NCBI GenBank assembly: GCA_013112635.1
Contig: JABFGF010000002.1
Coordinates: forward strand, 558,001 to 622,000
DNA length: 64,000 bases
Direction: 5' to 3'
Source of the DNA: Calditrichota bacterium
GTDB lineage: Bacteria; Calditrichota; Calditrichia; Calditrichales; J004
Below, piece by piece: positions 44,653-53,642 of this stretch. A model generated the notes under the pieces. The model had not been told where the DNA came from and did not search any database. It saw only the letters and a program-made list of their open reading frames with translations. How positions within the stretch are numbered: the stretch's first letter is position 1; each line of letters starts with the position of its first letter. Made by a program: the position numbers and the translations under genes.

Positions 44653-44722
44653 AAAGAAAAATTAGAATTAATATCAGATATAATCTTCACAAACTATGGG
44701 TATAGATTTTTTAACCTAAACT

Positions 44723-45178
44723 ATGATAGTTTACCGCATCACTCTTGAAAAATGGTCAACAAGTTTACAGGCATCCGGCTTCCCGGCCAGATGGAATTCC
44801 AAAGGTAATTTTGTGATTTACACATCAGCGTCTAAAGCATTGGCCTGTTTAGAGAATATTGTCCATAGAAGCGGGGAGGGGTTAAATAAATTATTTAAAG
44901 TTATGAAAATTGAAATTCCTGAAAATCTTCCGGTTGAAAAAGTTGATGAATCCGGCTTACCGGATGCATGGCAGGAGTTTACAAATCTTCCTTTTACACA
45001 AGAGATTGGCGATGCGTGGATAAGTCAAAAATCTTCAGTCGTTCTTGAAGTACCATCTGTAATTATTCCCGGGGAATTCAATTATATAATAAACCAAAAT
45101 CATCAAAATTTTAAAGATATTAAACTGTTACAGGTTGATGATTTTATTTTTGATTCGCGATTAAATCCTGTAAAATAA
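44723..45178 (+). CDS. RES-domain toxin (NAD-degrading type)
   Basis: A 151-residue RES-domain protein. It begins [11 protein letters not shown], has the pattern [19 protein letters not shown] with conserved Arg23 and Tyr33, Glu44 in [12 protein letters not shown], and the Ser-containing [20 protein letters not shown] followed by [11 protein letters not shown]. The Arg-Glu-Ser set gives the family its name; characterised members degrade NAD+ by phosphorolysis or hydrolysis, stopping growth. No good ribosome site precedes the ATG, so expression may be low or coupled. Partner antitoxin is the upstream DUF2384 protein. Confidence 0.9.
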   Translation: MIVYRITLEKWSTSLQASGFPARWNSKGNFVIYTSASKALACLENIVHRSGEGLNKLFKVMKIEIPENLPVEKVDESGLPDAWQEFTNLPFTQEIGDAWISQKSSVVLEVPSVIIPGEFNYIINQNHQNFKDIKLLQVDDFIFDSRLNPVK

Positions 45179-45270
45179 TTAAAATTTTTTTACTGTACGG
45201 TTGTGCATATAAGCGATTTGTTTTTTATATTACGCAATCATTTTTATTAACGATTAAATGGAAAGTTTTA

Positions 45271-47124
45271 ATGTCAAAAGCAACATATACTGAAGACAAT
45301 ATTCGTTCACTGGACTGGAAAGAACACATCCGATTGCGCCCAGGCATGTATATAGGCAAGCTTGGTGATGGCTCCGCCCAGGATGACGGAATTTACGTTC
45401 TGGTAAAAGAGATCATCGATAACTCAATTGATGAACATGTAATGGGTTTTGGCAAAACAATTGATCTGCGCGTTTCAGAACATAATGTAAAAGTTCGTGA
45501 TTATGGCCGCGGAATTCCCTTGGGGAAAGTTTTTGATTGTGTCGCTAAAATGAACACCGGTGGAAAATATGATAGCGAGGCTTTTCAAAAGTCAGTTGGA
45601 TTGAATGGTGTTGGTACAAAAGCTGTAAACGCCCTTTCAAATTATTTTAAAGTCCAGGCCGTTCGTGATGGCAAAATGAAAGTTATCGAATTTTGCAAAG
45701 GTGAGGTTACAAAAGACCATAAAATTGAATTGACCAACCAACGCAATGGTACGCAGATTGAGTTTAAACCGGATGACTCTGTTTTTAAACATTTTCACTT
45801 TATTCCGGATTATCTTGAAAATCAGCTTTGGAATTATGCCTACCTGAATGCCGGATTAACCATAAATTTTAATGGTCAAAAATTTCATTCTGAAAATGGC
45901 TTATTGGATTTGCTTACCCGCAAAAGCGATCCAGAATCATTACGCTATGATGTCATTCATTCCAAAAGCAAAGATATTGAATTTGCGCTAACCCATGGTA
46001 GCCAATATGGCGAAGAATATTATTCTTTTGTAAATGGTCAACACACAACACAGGGCGGGACACATCTTGCCGCTTTCCGTGAAGCAATTGTAAAAACTGT
46101 TCGTGAGTTTTATAAAAAAGATTTTGATGCAACAGATATTAGAGCTTCAGTTATAGGAGCAATTAGTGTGCGCATTCAGGAGCCGGTTTTTGAGTCGCAA
46201 ACCAAAACAAAACTTGGCTCTTTAAATATTGCTCCGGAAGGCCAGACAATTCGCGGCTTTGTAAATGAATTCATAAAAAAAGAACTTGATGATTACCTGC
46301 ATAAACATCCTGATACAGCAGAAAAATTATTAAAACGAATTCAACAGTCAGAACGCGAAAGAAAAGAAATTGCCGGTATCAAAAAGCTGGCCAATCAGCG
46401 CGCCAAAAAAGCAAATCTGCACAATAAAAAATTACGAGATTGCCGAATTCATTATCAGGATGCAAAAAAAGATCAGCGTTACGATTCCACACTTTTTATA
46501 ACTGAAGGTGACTCTGCAAGTGGGTCTATTACCAAAGCGCGAAAAGTTGAAACCCAGGCAGTTTTTAGTTTGCGTGGCAAGCCATTAAACAGCTTCGGGC
46601 TTACCAAAAAAATTGTTTATGAAAATGAAGAGTTTAACCTTTTACAGCATGCACTAAATATTGAAGATGGCCTGGATGGCCTGCGCTATAATAACGTGGT
46701 TATTGCCACCGATGCCGATGTTGACGGAATGCATATCCGTCTTTTACTGATGACATTTTTTCTTCAGTTTTTCCCCGATCTTGTACGAAACGGGCATGTC
46801 TATATTTTGGATACACCACTATTTCGTGTTCGAAATAAAAAAGAAACAATTTATTGCTACGATGACTCAGAAAGACTGAATGCCATTGAAAAGCTTGGAA
46901 AAAATGCAGAGATAACCCGTTTTAAAGGATTAGGCGAAATCTCCCCGCACGAATTTGAAGGGTTTATCGGGGATGATATCCGGCTTGATCCATTAGTGCT
47001 TCAGGAAAAAACATCCATAAAAAAATTGCTCGGATATTTTATGGGCAAAAACACTCCTGAACGGCAAAAATTTATTATTCGAAACTTAAAAGTAGAAAAG
47101 GATTTGGCTGAAGAACTGGTTTAA
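45271..47124 (+). CDS. parE: DNA topoisomerase IV subunit B (Bacteroidota type)
   Basis: ATPase/TOPRIM subunit of a type IIA topoisomerase that decatenates DNA. Residues 1-230 form the GHKL ATPase ([44 protein letters not shown]), then the transducer ([20 protein letters not shown]). The TOPRIM motif EGDSASGS starts at Glu412 and DADVDG at Asp481. At 617 residues without the long GyrB insertion it is ParE-like; [20 protein letters not shown] is typical of Bacteroidota topoisomerase IV. GGAAAG precedes the ATG. parC follows after 45 bases. Confidence 0.93.
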   Translation: MSKATYTEDNIRSLDWKEHIRLRPGMYIGKLGDGSAQDDGIYVLVKEIIDNSIDEHVMGFGKTIDLRVSEHNVKVRDYGRGIPLGKVFDCVAKMNTGGKYDSEAFQKSVGLNGVGTKAVNALSNYFKVQAVRDGKMKVIEFCKGEVTKDHKIELTNQRNGTQIEFKPDDSVFKHFHFIPDYLENQLWNYAYLNAGLTINFNGQKFHSENGLLDLLTRKSDPESLRYDVIHSKSKDIEFALTHGSQYGEEYYSFVNGQHTTQGGTHLAAFREAIVKTVREFYKKDFDATDIRASVIGAISVRIQEPVFESQTKTKLGSLNIAPEGQTIRGFVNEFIKKELDDYLHKHPDTAEKLLKRIQQSERERKEIAGIKKLANQRAKKANLHNKKLRDCRIHYQDAKKDQRYDSTLFITEGDSASGSITKARKVETQAVFSLRGKPLNSFGLTKKIVYENEEFNLLQHALNIEDGLDGLRYNNVVIATDADVDGMHIRLLLMTFFLQFFPDLVRNGHVYILDTPLFRVRNKKETIYCYDDSERLNAIEKLGKNAEITRFKGLGEISPHEFEGFIGDDIRLDPLVLQEKTSIKKLLGYFMGKNTPERQKFIIRNLKVEKDLAEELV

Positions 47125-47169
47125 ATCTGTAATAAAAGAATTTAGAAATATAGAAAGAATGTTTTACCT

Positions 47170-49716
47170 ATGTCTGAAGAAATAATGAATGAAAATGGTG
47201 AAGACCAGGAACTGCAACAAACAGTCCATGTTAAGGAAATGTACAGCGACTGGTTTTTGGAGTATGCCTCTTATGTGATTTTGGAACGTGCAGTCCCCGG
47301 AATTCTGGATGGATTAAAACCAGTACAACGGCGCATTCTGCATTCCATGAAACAAATGGATGATGGACGCTTTAACAAAGCCGCAAATGTAATTGGCCAT
47401 ACAATGCAGTATCATCCGCATGGTGATGCGGCCATTGGCGATGCATTGGTAAATATCGGCCAGAAAGATTTAATGATTGAAACGCAGGGCAACTGGGGTG
47501 ATATCCGCACGGGAGACTCGGCTGCTGCACCACGATATATTGAAGCCCGTCTGTCCAAGTTTGCACTGGAAGTAGCATTTTATGAAAAAACGACTGAGTG
47601 GCAAAAGTCTTATGATGGCCGTAAAAACGAGCCGGTAAACTTGCCGATGAAATTCCCTCTGCTTTTGGCACATGGCACAGAAGGAATTGCTGTTGGCCTG
47701 GCCACAAAAATAATGCCCCACAATTTTGTTGAGCTGCTGGAAGCCTCAATTAAAATTCTACAAAAAGAAGACATCTCAATCTTCCCGGATTTTCCCACCG
47801 GCGGAATGGCTGATTTTTCCAATTATAATGAAGGTCTTAAGGGCGGCAAAATTCGCGTTCGTGCCAAGATTGAAACTGTTGATAAAAAAACACTGATTAT
47901 CCGCGATATTCCATTTGCAACTACAACAACCAGCGTAATGGAATCGATTGTTAAAGCCAATGACAATGGCAAAATTAAAATTAAAAAGGTTGTAGATAAT
48001 ACGGCAAAGCATGTTGAAATACTGATAGAGCTGCCGGCTGCGACATCACCTGATGTTACGATTGATGCGCTTTATGCTTTCACCGATTGTGAAATTTCGA
48101 TTTCGCCAAATGCCTGCATAATTATTGATGAAAAACCTGTTTTCATGGGTGTCAATGACATTTTACTGGCTTCAACAAAAAATACAGTGCGTTTATTAAA
48201 ACGCGAGCTGGAAATTAAGCTGGGTGAACTGAATGAAAAATGGCACTTTTCTTCTCTTGAAAAAATCTTTATTGAAGAACGAATTTACCGCGATATCGAG
48301 GAATGTGAAACCTGGGAAGCGGTGATAGAAGCAATCGATAAAGGCCTTGACCCTTTTAAAGAATTACTGTTTAGGGAAGTTACAGAAGATGATATTGTTC
48401 GCCTTACTGAAATAAAGATAAAGCGAATCTCAAAATTTGATTCTTTTAAAGCCGACGAAGCAATCAAAAATCTGGAAGGCGAAATTAAACAGGTAAAAAG
48501 CAATCTGCGCAACCTTACCCAATACGCTATTCGGTATTTTGAAATGCTTATCCAAAAATATGGCAAAGGCCGTGAACGTAAAACAGAAATCCGCAATTTT
48601 GAAAACATCCAGGTGCGCCGGGTTGCCGTGGCAAATCAAAAACTATACGTCAACCGTGCTGATGGATTTGTTGGAACCGGACTGCGCAAGGACGAATATA
48701 TTGGTGATTGCTCGGATATTGATGACGTTATCGCCTTCAAGTCAGACGGAACATTCATCGTTACGAGAGTGGCAGATAAAACATTTGCCGGTAAAGATAT
48801 AATCCATGCAAGCGTTTGGAAAAAAGGTGACGAACGCATGGTTTATAATATGATTTATCGTGACGGAAAAGATGGTCGGACTTATGCAAAACGTTTTTCG
48901 GTAACTGCCATTACACGCGATAAACAAAATGACCTGACCAAAGGGACAAAAGACTCCAAGGTTTTTTATTTTACCGCAAATCCAAATAGTGAATCGGAAG
49001 TTGTTACCGTTTCCCTTAATCCGCGATGCAGCGCACGCCAAAAATCTTTTGATTTCGATTTTGATTCGCTGGCCATTAAAGGCCGTGGATCTCAGGGCAA
49101 TATTATCACCAAATATCCCGTCCGTAAAATTGCGCATAAGGAAGCAGGGCAATCTACACTTGGTGGATTGGAAATCTGGTACGATGAAACTGTAGGCCGT
49201 TTAAACAATGATTCACGCGGATCATTTGTTGGCAGTTTTGAAGGCGATGAACGGATTTTGGTACTCTATAAAAATGGTTCGCTGGAATTGACGACATTTG
49301 ATTTAAGCAATCATTATGAACATGAAAAAATTGAAACCATCGTTAAATTCAATCCGGAGATTGTGATAACGGCTGTTCATTATGACGCGGACGTCCAGAA
49401 CTTTTATGTGAAACGATTTAAAGTAGAATCGGAAGTTGTTGGCCGGGTTACACAGTTTACTGCTGAAAGCAAAGGTAGTTTTGCTGCCATTATTTCCACA
49501 GATGATACCCCAAAAGCAGATTATAAATATCTGTTTGGAAAACAAAAAGATAGGCGTAGCGGCATTTTGGAATTAAAAACCCTCGTTGATGTAAAAGGCT
49601 GGAAATCACGCGGCAACCGTTTAAGTACTTACCAGGTAATTGATGTAAAACCACATAAACCTGATGGCCCGGAAATAATTATCGCCCAGGAAGACCAAAA
49701 AGATTTGTTTGAGTAA
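47170..49716 (+). CDS. parC: DNA topoisomerase IV subunit A (Bacteroidota type)
   Basis: Breakage-reunion subunit, 848 residues. The catalytic Tyr123 lies in SAAAPRYIEARLSKFA, near the quinolone-resistance region (ETQGNWGDIRTGDSAA), preceded by YHPHGDAAIGDALV. The coiled-coil dimer gate (KADEAIKNLEGEIKQVKSN) is at about 420-445, and a pinwheel C-terminal domain with repeated beta strands follows (about 490-830; KGRGSQGNIITKYPV). It forms the heterotetramer with the upstream ParE; both are translated from one transcript. The ribosome site is weak, suggesting coupling. Confidence 0.93.
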   Translation: MSEEIMNENGEDQELQQTVHVKEMYSDWFLEYASYVILERAVPGILDGLKPVQRRILHSMKQMDDGRFNKAANVIGHTMQYHPHGDAAIGDALVNIGQKDLMIETQGNWGDIRTGDSAAAPRYIEARLSKFALEVAFYEKTTEWQKSYDGRKNEPVNLPMKFPLLLAHGTEGIAVGLATKIMPHNFVELLEASIKILQKEDISIFPDFPTGGMADFSNYNEGLKGGKIRVRAKIETVDKKTLIIRDIPFATTTTSVMESIVKANDNGKIKIKKVVDNTAKHVEILIELPAATSPDVTIDALYAFTDCEISISPNACIIIDEKPVFMGVNDILLASTKNTVRLLKRELEIKLGELNEKWHFSSLEKIFIEERIYRDIEECETWEAVIEAIDKGLDPFKELLFREVTEDDIVRLTEIKIKRISKFDSFKADEAIKNLEGEIKQVKSNLRNLTQYAIRYFEMLIQKYGKGRERKTEIRNFENIQVRRVAVANQKLYVNRADGFVGTGLRKDEYIGDCSDIDDVIAFKSDGTFIVTRVADKTFAGKDIIHASVWKKGDERMVYNMIYRDGKDGRTYAKRFSVTAITRDKQNDLTKGTKDSKVFYFTANPNSESEVVTVSLNPRCSARQKSFDFDFDSLAIKGRGSQGNIITKYPVRKIAHKEAGQSTLGGLEIWYDETVGRLNNDSRGSFVGSFEGDERILVLYKNGSLELTTFDLSNHYEHEKIETIVKFNPEIVITAVHYDADVQNFYVKRFKVESEVVGRVTQFTAESKGSFAAIISTDDTPKADYKYLFGKQKDRRSGILELKTLVDVKGWKSRGNRLSTYQVIDVKPHKPDGPEIIIAQEDQKDLFE

Positions 49717-49724
49717 TAAAAAAT

Positions 49725-49760
49725 TGTCATTCTGAGCATAGTGCACGGAGCGAAGAATCC
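49725..49760 (+). repeat. GTCATTCTGAGC-type intergenic repeat
   Basis: TTGTCATTCTGAGCATAGTG, then CACGGAGCGAAGAATCC, immediately after parC. This matches a short dispersed repeat seen in many bacterial genomes. Only one copy was noticed in the window. Function unknown. Confidence 0.55.
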
Positions 49761-49873
49761 CATTCCTTACCTGGCTAATTTACTTTTTAACAGCGCCTTT
49801 ACATAACCGCAAAACTGTTGTATTTTTATCTGTCTAACCAACCTTTATTACATAACCTAAAACGAGGTATACT

Positions 49874-50545
49874 ATGGCCGATATACCCACTGTTTTTAAA
49901 AAACGCTTAAAAGAAGCTCAAGAGAAAAACCTCAAATCGCTGGATCTAAGCCGGTTTTGGAATGGATCATTTTATGAAGAACTTAGCGAGTTGCCAGGAC
50001 CTGTATTTGAGTTAAAACAGCTTGAAGAGTTAAAACTTAACAATAATACCATTAAAGTACTCCCGCCTGATATAAAAAAACTTTCTCATTTAGAGCTAAT
50101 TGATTTGAGAGGAAACCCATTAAAAGATATCCCTGAAATTAAGGGTTTATTTGTTGATTTTCACGTCTTTAAAAAATGCGAAATAAAAAAGGAAAATATT
50201 TATGGCCTTAAGCTGAAGAAAGAAGATAAAGCCGATCTAAAAAATTTTACAAACCTGCAATCGCTCTATTTAAGTTATAACAAAATCAGCGACATCTCTT
50301 TTTTAAAAGGGCTGTCAAACCTGCAATCGCTCGATTTAAGTTCTAACAAAATCAGCGACTACTCTTTTTTAAAAGGGCTGTCAAACCTGCAATCGCTCTA
50401 TTTAAGTTATAACAAAATCAGCGACATCTCTTTTTTAAAAGGGCTGTCAAACCTGCAATCGCTCTATTTAAGTTCTAACAAAATCAGCGACATCTCTTTT
50501 TTAAAAGGGCTGTCACCTGCAATCGCTCGATTTAGAGAAAAATAA
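49874..50545 (+). CDS. ROCO protein, N-terminal LRR part (frameshifted)
   Basis: The first 214 residues of a LRR-Roc-COR gene. The N-terminal part has LRR-like segments of variable sequence (LSELPGPVFELKQLEELKLN, LPPDIKKLSHLELIDLRG). Four nearly identical 22-residue repeats follow (NLQSLYLSYNKISDISFLKG and variants). In the fifth repeat the frame changes: GLSPAIARFREK and a stop replace the expected NLQSLDLEKNKV. GAGGT precedes the ATG. Restoring two bases (AA) at 50515/50516 joins this frame to the downstream Roc-COR frame and gives about 917 residues. LRRs bind partners; in ROCO proteins they are thought to sense or scaffold. Confidence 0.85.
   Translation: MADIPTVFKKRLKEAQEKNLKSLDLSRFWNGSFYEELSELPGPVFELKQLEELKLNNNTIKVLPPDIKKLSHLELIDLRGNPLKDIPEIKGLFVDFHVFKKCEIKKENIYGLKLKKEDKADLKNFTNLQSLYLSYNKISDISFLKGLSNLQSLDLSSNKISDYSFLKGLSNLQSLYLSYNKISDISFLKGLSNLQSLYLSSNKISDISFLKGLSPAIARFREK
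50252..50515 (+). repeat. four tandem 66-bp LRR-coding repeats
   Basis: Copies at 50252-50317, 50318-50383, 50384-50449 and 50450-50515 differ at only a few bases (copies 1 and 3 are identical by eye). Each codes for 22 residues. A fifth copy begins at 50516 with two bases missing. Such near-identity indicates recent duplication. Confidence 0.95.
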
Positions 50546-50663
50546 AGTTAGCACTCTTCCAGAATGGATTATTGAAAGAAACCTGGAAATACAAATAGAA
50601 CATGAATTCGCTACTGGTTGCATTAATTTATTTGGAAATCCGATAGAGAAGCCACCGCTGGAG

Positions 50664-52625
50664 GTGGTGAAACAAGGCAACGAGGCAATACACGCTTATT
50701 TTGAATCTTTTAAACACCAACAACAACAGCTGCTGAATGAATGTAAAATTATTTTGATTGGTGATGGCAGTGCTGGCAAAACATCTCTGGTCAAATGCCT
50801 GATGGAGGATAAATTTAATCCCAATGAGCCACAGACGCATGGTATCCGTATTCGTGATTGGAAGATAAATAATATTTCCGTTCATTTTTGGGATTTTGGT
50901 GGCCAAGATATAATGCATGCCTCACACACATTTTTCCTTAGTAAACGTTCCCTTTATCTTCTTGTTTTAGACGGCCGCAAAGATGAGAAAACAGAGTATT
51001 GGTTAAAACACATTCAAACCTTTGGCGGAAACGCCCCGGTAATTATCGTTCTTAATAAGGCTGACGAAAATCCAGCTTTTGATTTGGAACGCAAAAGTTT
51101 AAAAAGGAAATATCCAAACATTGAAGATTTTGTGCGCTTTTCCTGCTCAACCGGAGAGGGCAAAAGAAATCTTGAATTATTGTTAAAAAAATGTTTGCCT
51201 CAACTGGAGCTTGTTAATACACCTTTTGCCCAAAGCTGGTTTAACATAAAAAACAAGCTGCGCGACATGAAGGACGATTTTATAAGCTATGATGACTATT
51301 TGAAACTCTGCCATGATGAAGGGATTAAAAGTGAAGAAGCCCGGAAAACCTTGATCACTTTTTTAGACAACCTGGGTATTATAGTTCACTATCCAGAGAT
51401 GGGTTTAGAAGACACGCATGTACTAAATCCACGCTGGTTGACAAATGCTGTTTATAAAATAATTAATTCAAAAAAAGTGTCCCAAAAAGCAGGCGTATTG
51501 GATTTAAATGATTTAAGTGAAATTTTAAAACCGCAAAAAGACGAAGAAAACCCCTATCATTATCCTAAAAATAAGCATGATTATATTATTAATATCATGA
51601 AAAAGTTTGAGATATGTTTTCCGCTGGATGTGAGAACTGTTTTAATTCCCGATTTGCTTTGTAAAGACGAACCGGATTTTACTTTTGACAAAGATGAAAA
51701 CCTGCAATTCATTTTTCAATACGACTTTTTACCTAAGTCGGTATTTCCACGCTTTATGGTACAAATGCAAAATGACATTGAAAGTAATTTATATTGGCGT
51801 AGTGGAGTTGTTTTAATGGATTCTGACTTAGGTACGCGGGCCGTAATAAGATGCGATGATACAGAAAAGCAAATTTATATTTCTGTTATAGGTGAACAAA
51901 AACGTGATTACTTTGCTTATCTTCGCAAAGCTTTCAGGATCATCAATGACAGTTTCGAAATCCCAATAGTCGATGAACTGATCCCGCTTCCTGATAATCC
52001 CGACTTCACTGTAAGTTATGAAGAATTAATTGGTCTCGAACGGATGAGAGAAACTCATATTGCAATTGGGAAATTAGAGCAGAGATATAGTATTTCAAAA
52101 TTGTTGGATGGTATTGAAAAACCGGATGAGCGTAAAATGATTATTAATGAAATCTTAAAAGCTAAGGAGATTAATATGCCGATTGATAACCGCTCTCAAG
52201 TTGAAATAAAAGATAGTTTTATACAAAAACAAAGTTCTAGACAAAGTCAAAAAGTCAGCCAAAAAAATAAAAATGTAATCACTATAAATGAAATACAGGG
52301 TTTGTTTAAAAACATAAAAGAAGATTTAATTGATGAGGCTGATATTTCATTGGCTGATGAAAAAGACAAACACCGATTAACGAAGGAGTTAGAACATATA
52401 GAAAAAGCATTTGAAGATGCATCAGATGCGGTTGATAAGGAACAGAGTATTAAACCGGAATCAAAAAATAGAATTGAGACTTTTGTAAAATCACTAGAAA
52501 ATACTGAATCACGGATCGGTAAAGTCTACGGACTGCTTGAAAAAGGAAAAGAATATGGGCAAAAGTTTTATGAACTGTATAATAAAATTGCTCCGGTTGT
52601 CGGTTTAGCTAGTTTAACATTATAA
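50664..52625 (+). CDS. ROCO protein, Roc-COR and C-terminal part (frameshifted)
   Basis: The downstream half of the ROCO gene. The frame is open from the end of the LRR array (SLDLEKNKVSTLPEWIIERN and LFGNPIEKPPLEVVKQGNEA), so the GTG at 50664 is only a formal start. Roc GTPase: P-loop IGDGSAGKTSLVK, switch II WDFGGQDIMHASHTFF, and NKADEN. The COR dimerisation domain follows at about 185-470 (WLTNAVYKIINSKKV, GVVLMDSDLGTRAVIRC). A charged coiled-coil linker (KELEHIEKAFEDASDAVDKE) leads to a hydrophobic-tipped tail (YNKIAPVVGLASLTL). If restored, a GTP-regulated signalling or defence-type protein; if not, a pseudogene. Confidence 0.85.
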   Translation: MVKQGNEAIHAYFESFKHQQQQLLNECKIILIGDGSAGKTSLVKCLMEDKFNPNEPQTHGIRIRDWKINNISVHFWDFGGQDIMHASHTFFLSKRSLYLLVLDGRKDEKTEYWLKHIQTFGGNAPVIIVLNKADENPAFDLERKSLKRKYPNIEDFVRFSCSTGEGKRNLELLLKKCLPQLELVNTPFAQSWFNIKNKLRDMKDDFISYDDYLKLCHDEGIKSEEARKTLITFLDNLGIIVHYPEMGLEDTHVLNPRWLTNAVYKIINSKKVSQKAGVLDLNDLSEILKPQKDEENPYHYPKNKHDYIINIMKKFEICFPLDVRTVLIPDLLCKDEPDFTFDKDENLQFIFQYDFLPKSVFPRFMVQMQNDIESNLYWRSGVVLMDSDLGTRAVIRCDDTEKQIYISVIGEQKRDYFAYLRKAFRIINDSFEIPIVDELIPLPDNPDFTVSYEELIGLERMRETHIAIGKLEQRYSISKLLDGIEKPDERKMIINEILKAKEINMPIDNRSQVEIKDSFIQKQSSRQSQKVSQKNKNVITINEIQGLFKNIKEDLIDEADISLADEKDKHRLTKELEHIEKAFEDASDAVDKEQSIKPESKNRIETFVKSLENTESRIGKVYGLLEKGKEYGQKFYELYNKIAPVVGLASLTL

Positions 52626-52740
52626 GTCCCACATCTCATAGTCTAAACGGAACCACTTTCATATTATTTGGTTTGAAACAATTTCTTTTCTTAGCCCGAA
52701 TATAGTGTTATTAAAATACTTTCCCCAAGGAGGTTTGGAA

Positions 52741-53595
52741 ATGAAAATTAGTTCTTTACAAAAACCATCTTCTAATAAACTACATTATTCAATTCTTATC
52801 ACTCTTGGATTACTAACAACCAGTTTTACAAACAGCCAGACCCAAAAAGTATTGACTGAAAACGTTGTTAAAAATCCATCAGAGGCCATTTTTGTCTACC
52901 AGGATATTGAAAATTTTGTTGATGCTCAACAAGCTATTGCATCGGGGAAAGACACAAGCGAGGCCCTAAAATCAAGATATCTCGATAAAGCATCACCCGG
53001 CTTAAAAATGTTTATCAGCAAATACGATTTGACCATTGAGCGTTTAAGGCGTGCAATAAAAAACTATTCTGATGATTATTCAAATGTTGCAGAAAAATTA
53101 ACTGCATTGAAAAACCACGAAGCAAGTTACAAAGAATATTATGCTAAAATAAAAAATGTGGTTCCAAATGCAGTTTTTCCACCAACCTACTTTGTAATTG
53201 CAGGGCATCGGGGAATTGGATCTGGTTCAACAGAAGGCCCTTTAATCTCAATAGAAAAAAAGACCATTAAATCTATAAAGGAAATGCAAGGCACGCTTGT
53301 TCATGAAATGATACACATGCAGCAACTGGCTGCAACTGGCGAAGCATATTTTGCAATATTTTCCGGTAAAGAACGAACATTGTTGGCAACCTCTATTCGT
53401 GAAGGCGGAGCCACTTATATGGCCGAACTTATTGCCGGCGGGAGTAAACATAAAAATTTAGCACGCGATTATTATCTGGCAAATGAAAATAAATTTTGGG
53501 AAAAATTCAGTAAAAGCATTATGGCCGTCACCGATTATCCAGGTTTCCTGAAACTAAGCCGATACGCGGAAAAGTTTATCCAAAAAACAGATTGA
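52741..53595 (+). CDS. exported zinc metalloprotease (DUF2268/GldB-like)
   Basis: A 284-residue exported protein starting at ATG 52741 with AAGGAGG upstream. A signal peptide (HYSILITLGLLTTSFTNSQ) is followed by helices (KMFISKYDLTIERLRRAI), then VFPPTYFVIAGHRGIGSGS and the zinc motif GTLVHEMIHMQQLAA (HExxH), with REGGATYMAELIAGG downstream giving a likely third ligand Glu. This order fits DUF2268/GldB-like predicted zinc proteases. Substrate unknown; periplasmic or surface location. Separated from the ROCO gene by 115 bases. Confidence 0.75.
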   Translation: MKISSLQKPSSNKLHYSILITLGLLTTSFTNSQTQKVLTENVVKNPSEAIFVYQDIENFVDAQQAIASGKDTSEALKSRYLDKASPGLKMFISKYDLTIERLRRAIKNYSDDYSNVAEKLTALKNHEASYKEYYAKIKNVVPNAVFPPTYFVIAGHRGIGSGSTEGPLISIEKKTIKSIKEMQGTLVHEMIHMQQLAATGEAYFAIFSGKERTLLATSIREGGATYMAELIAGGSKHKNLARDYYLANENKFWEKFSKSIMAVTDYPGFLKLSRYAEKFIQKTD

Positions 53596-53642
53596 CATTT
53601 TGAAATCGTTCGGTTAAAAATTGTACTAAAGACGAGCATAAC

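Noticed and set aside
47372-47749. Minus-strand open frames within parC
   Set aside because: They are shadows of the strongly conserved topoisomerase frame, with no ribosome sites or family similarity.
50252-50560. Direct repeats that could be taken for a CRISPR array
   Set aside because: Units are adjacent without unique spacers, keep one open frame and encode leucine-rich repeats of a ROCO gene.
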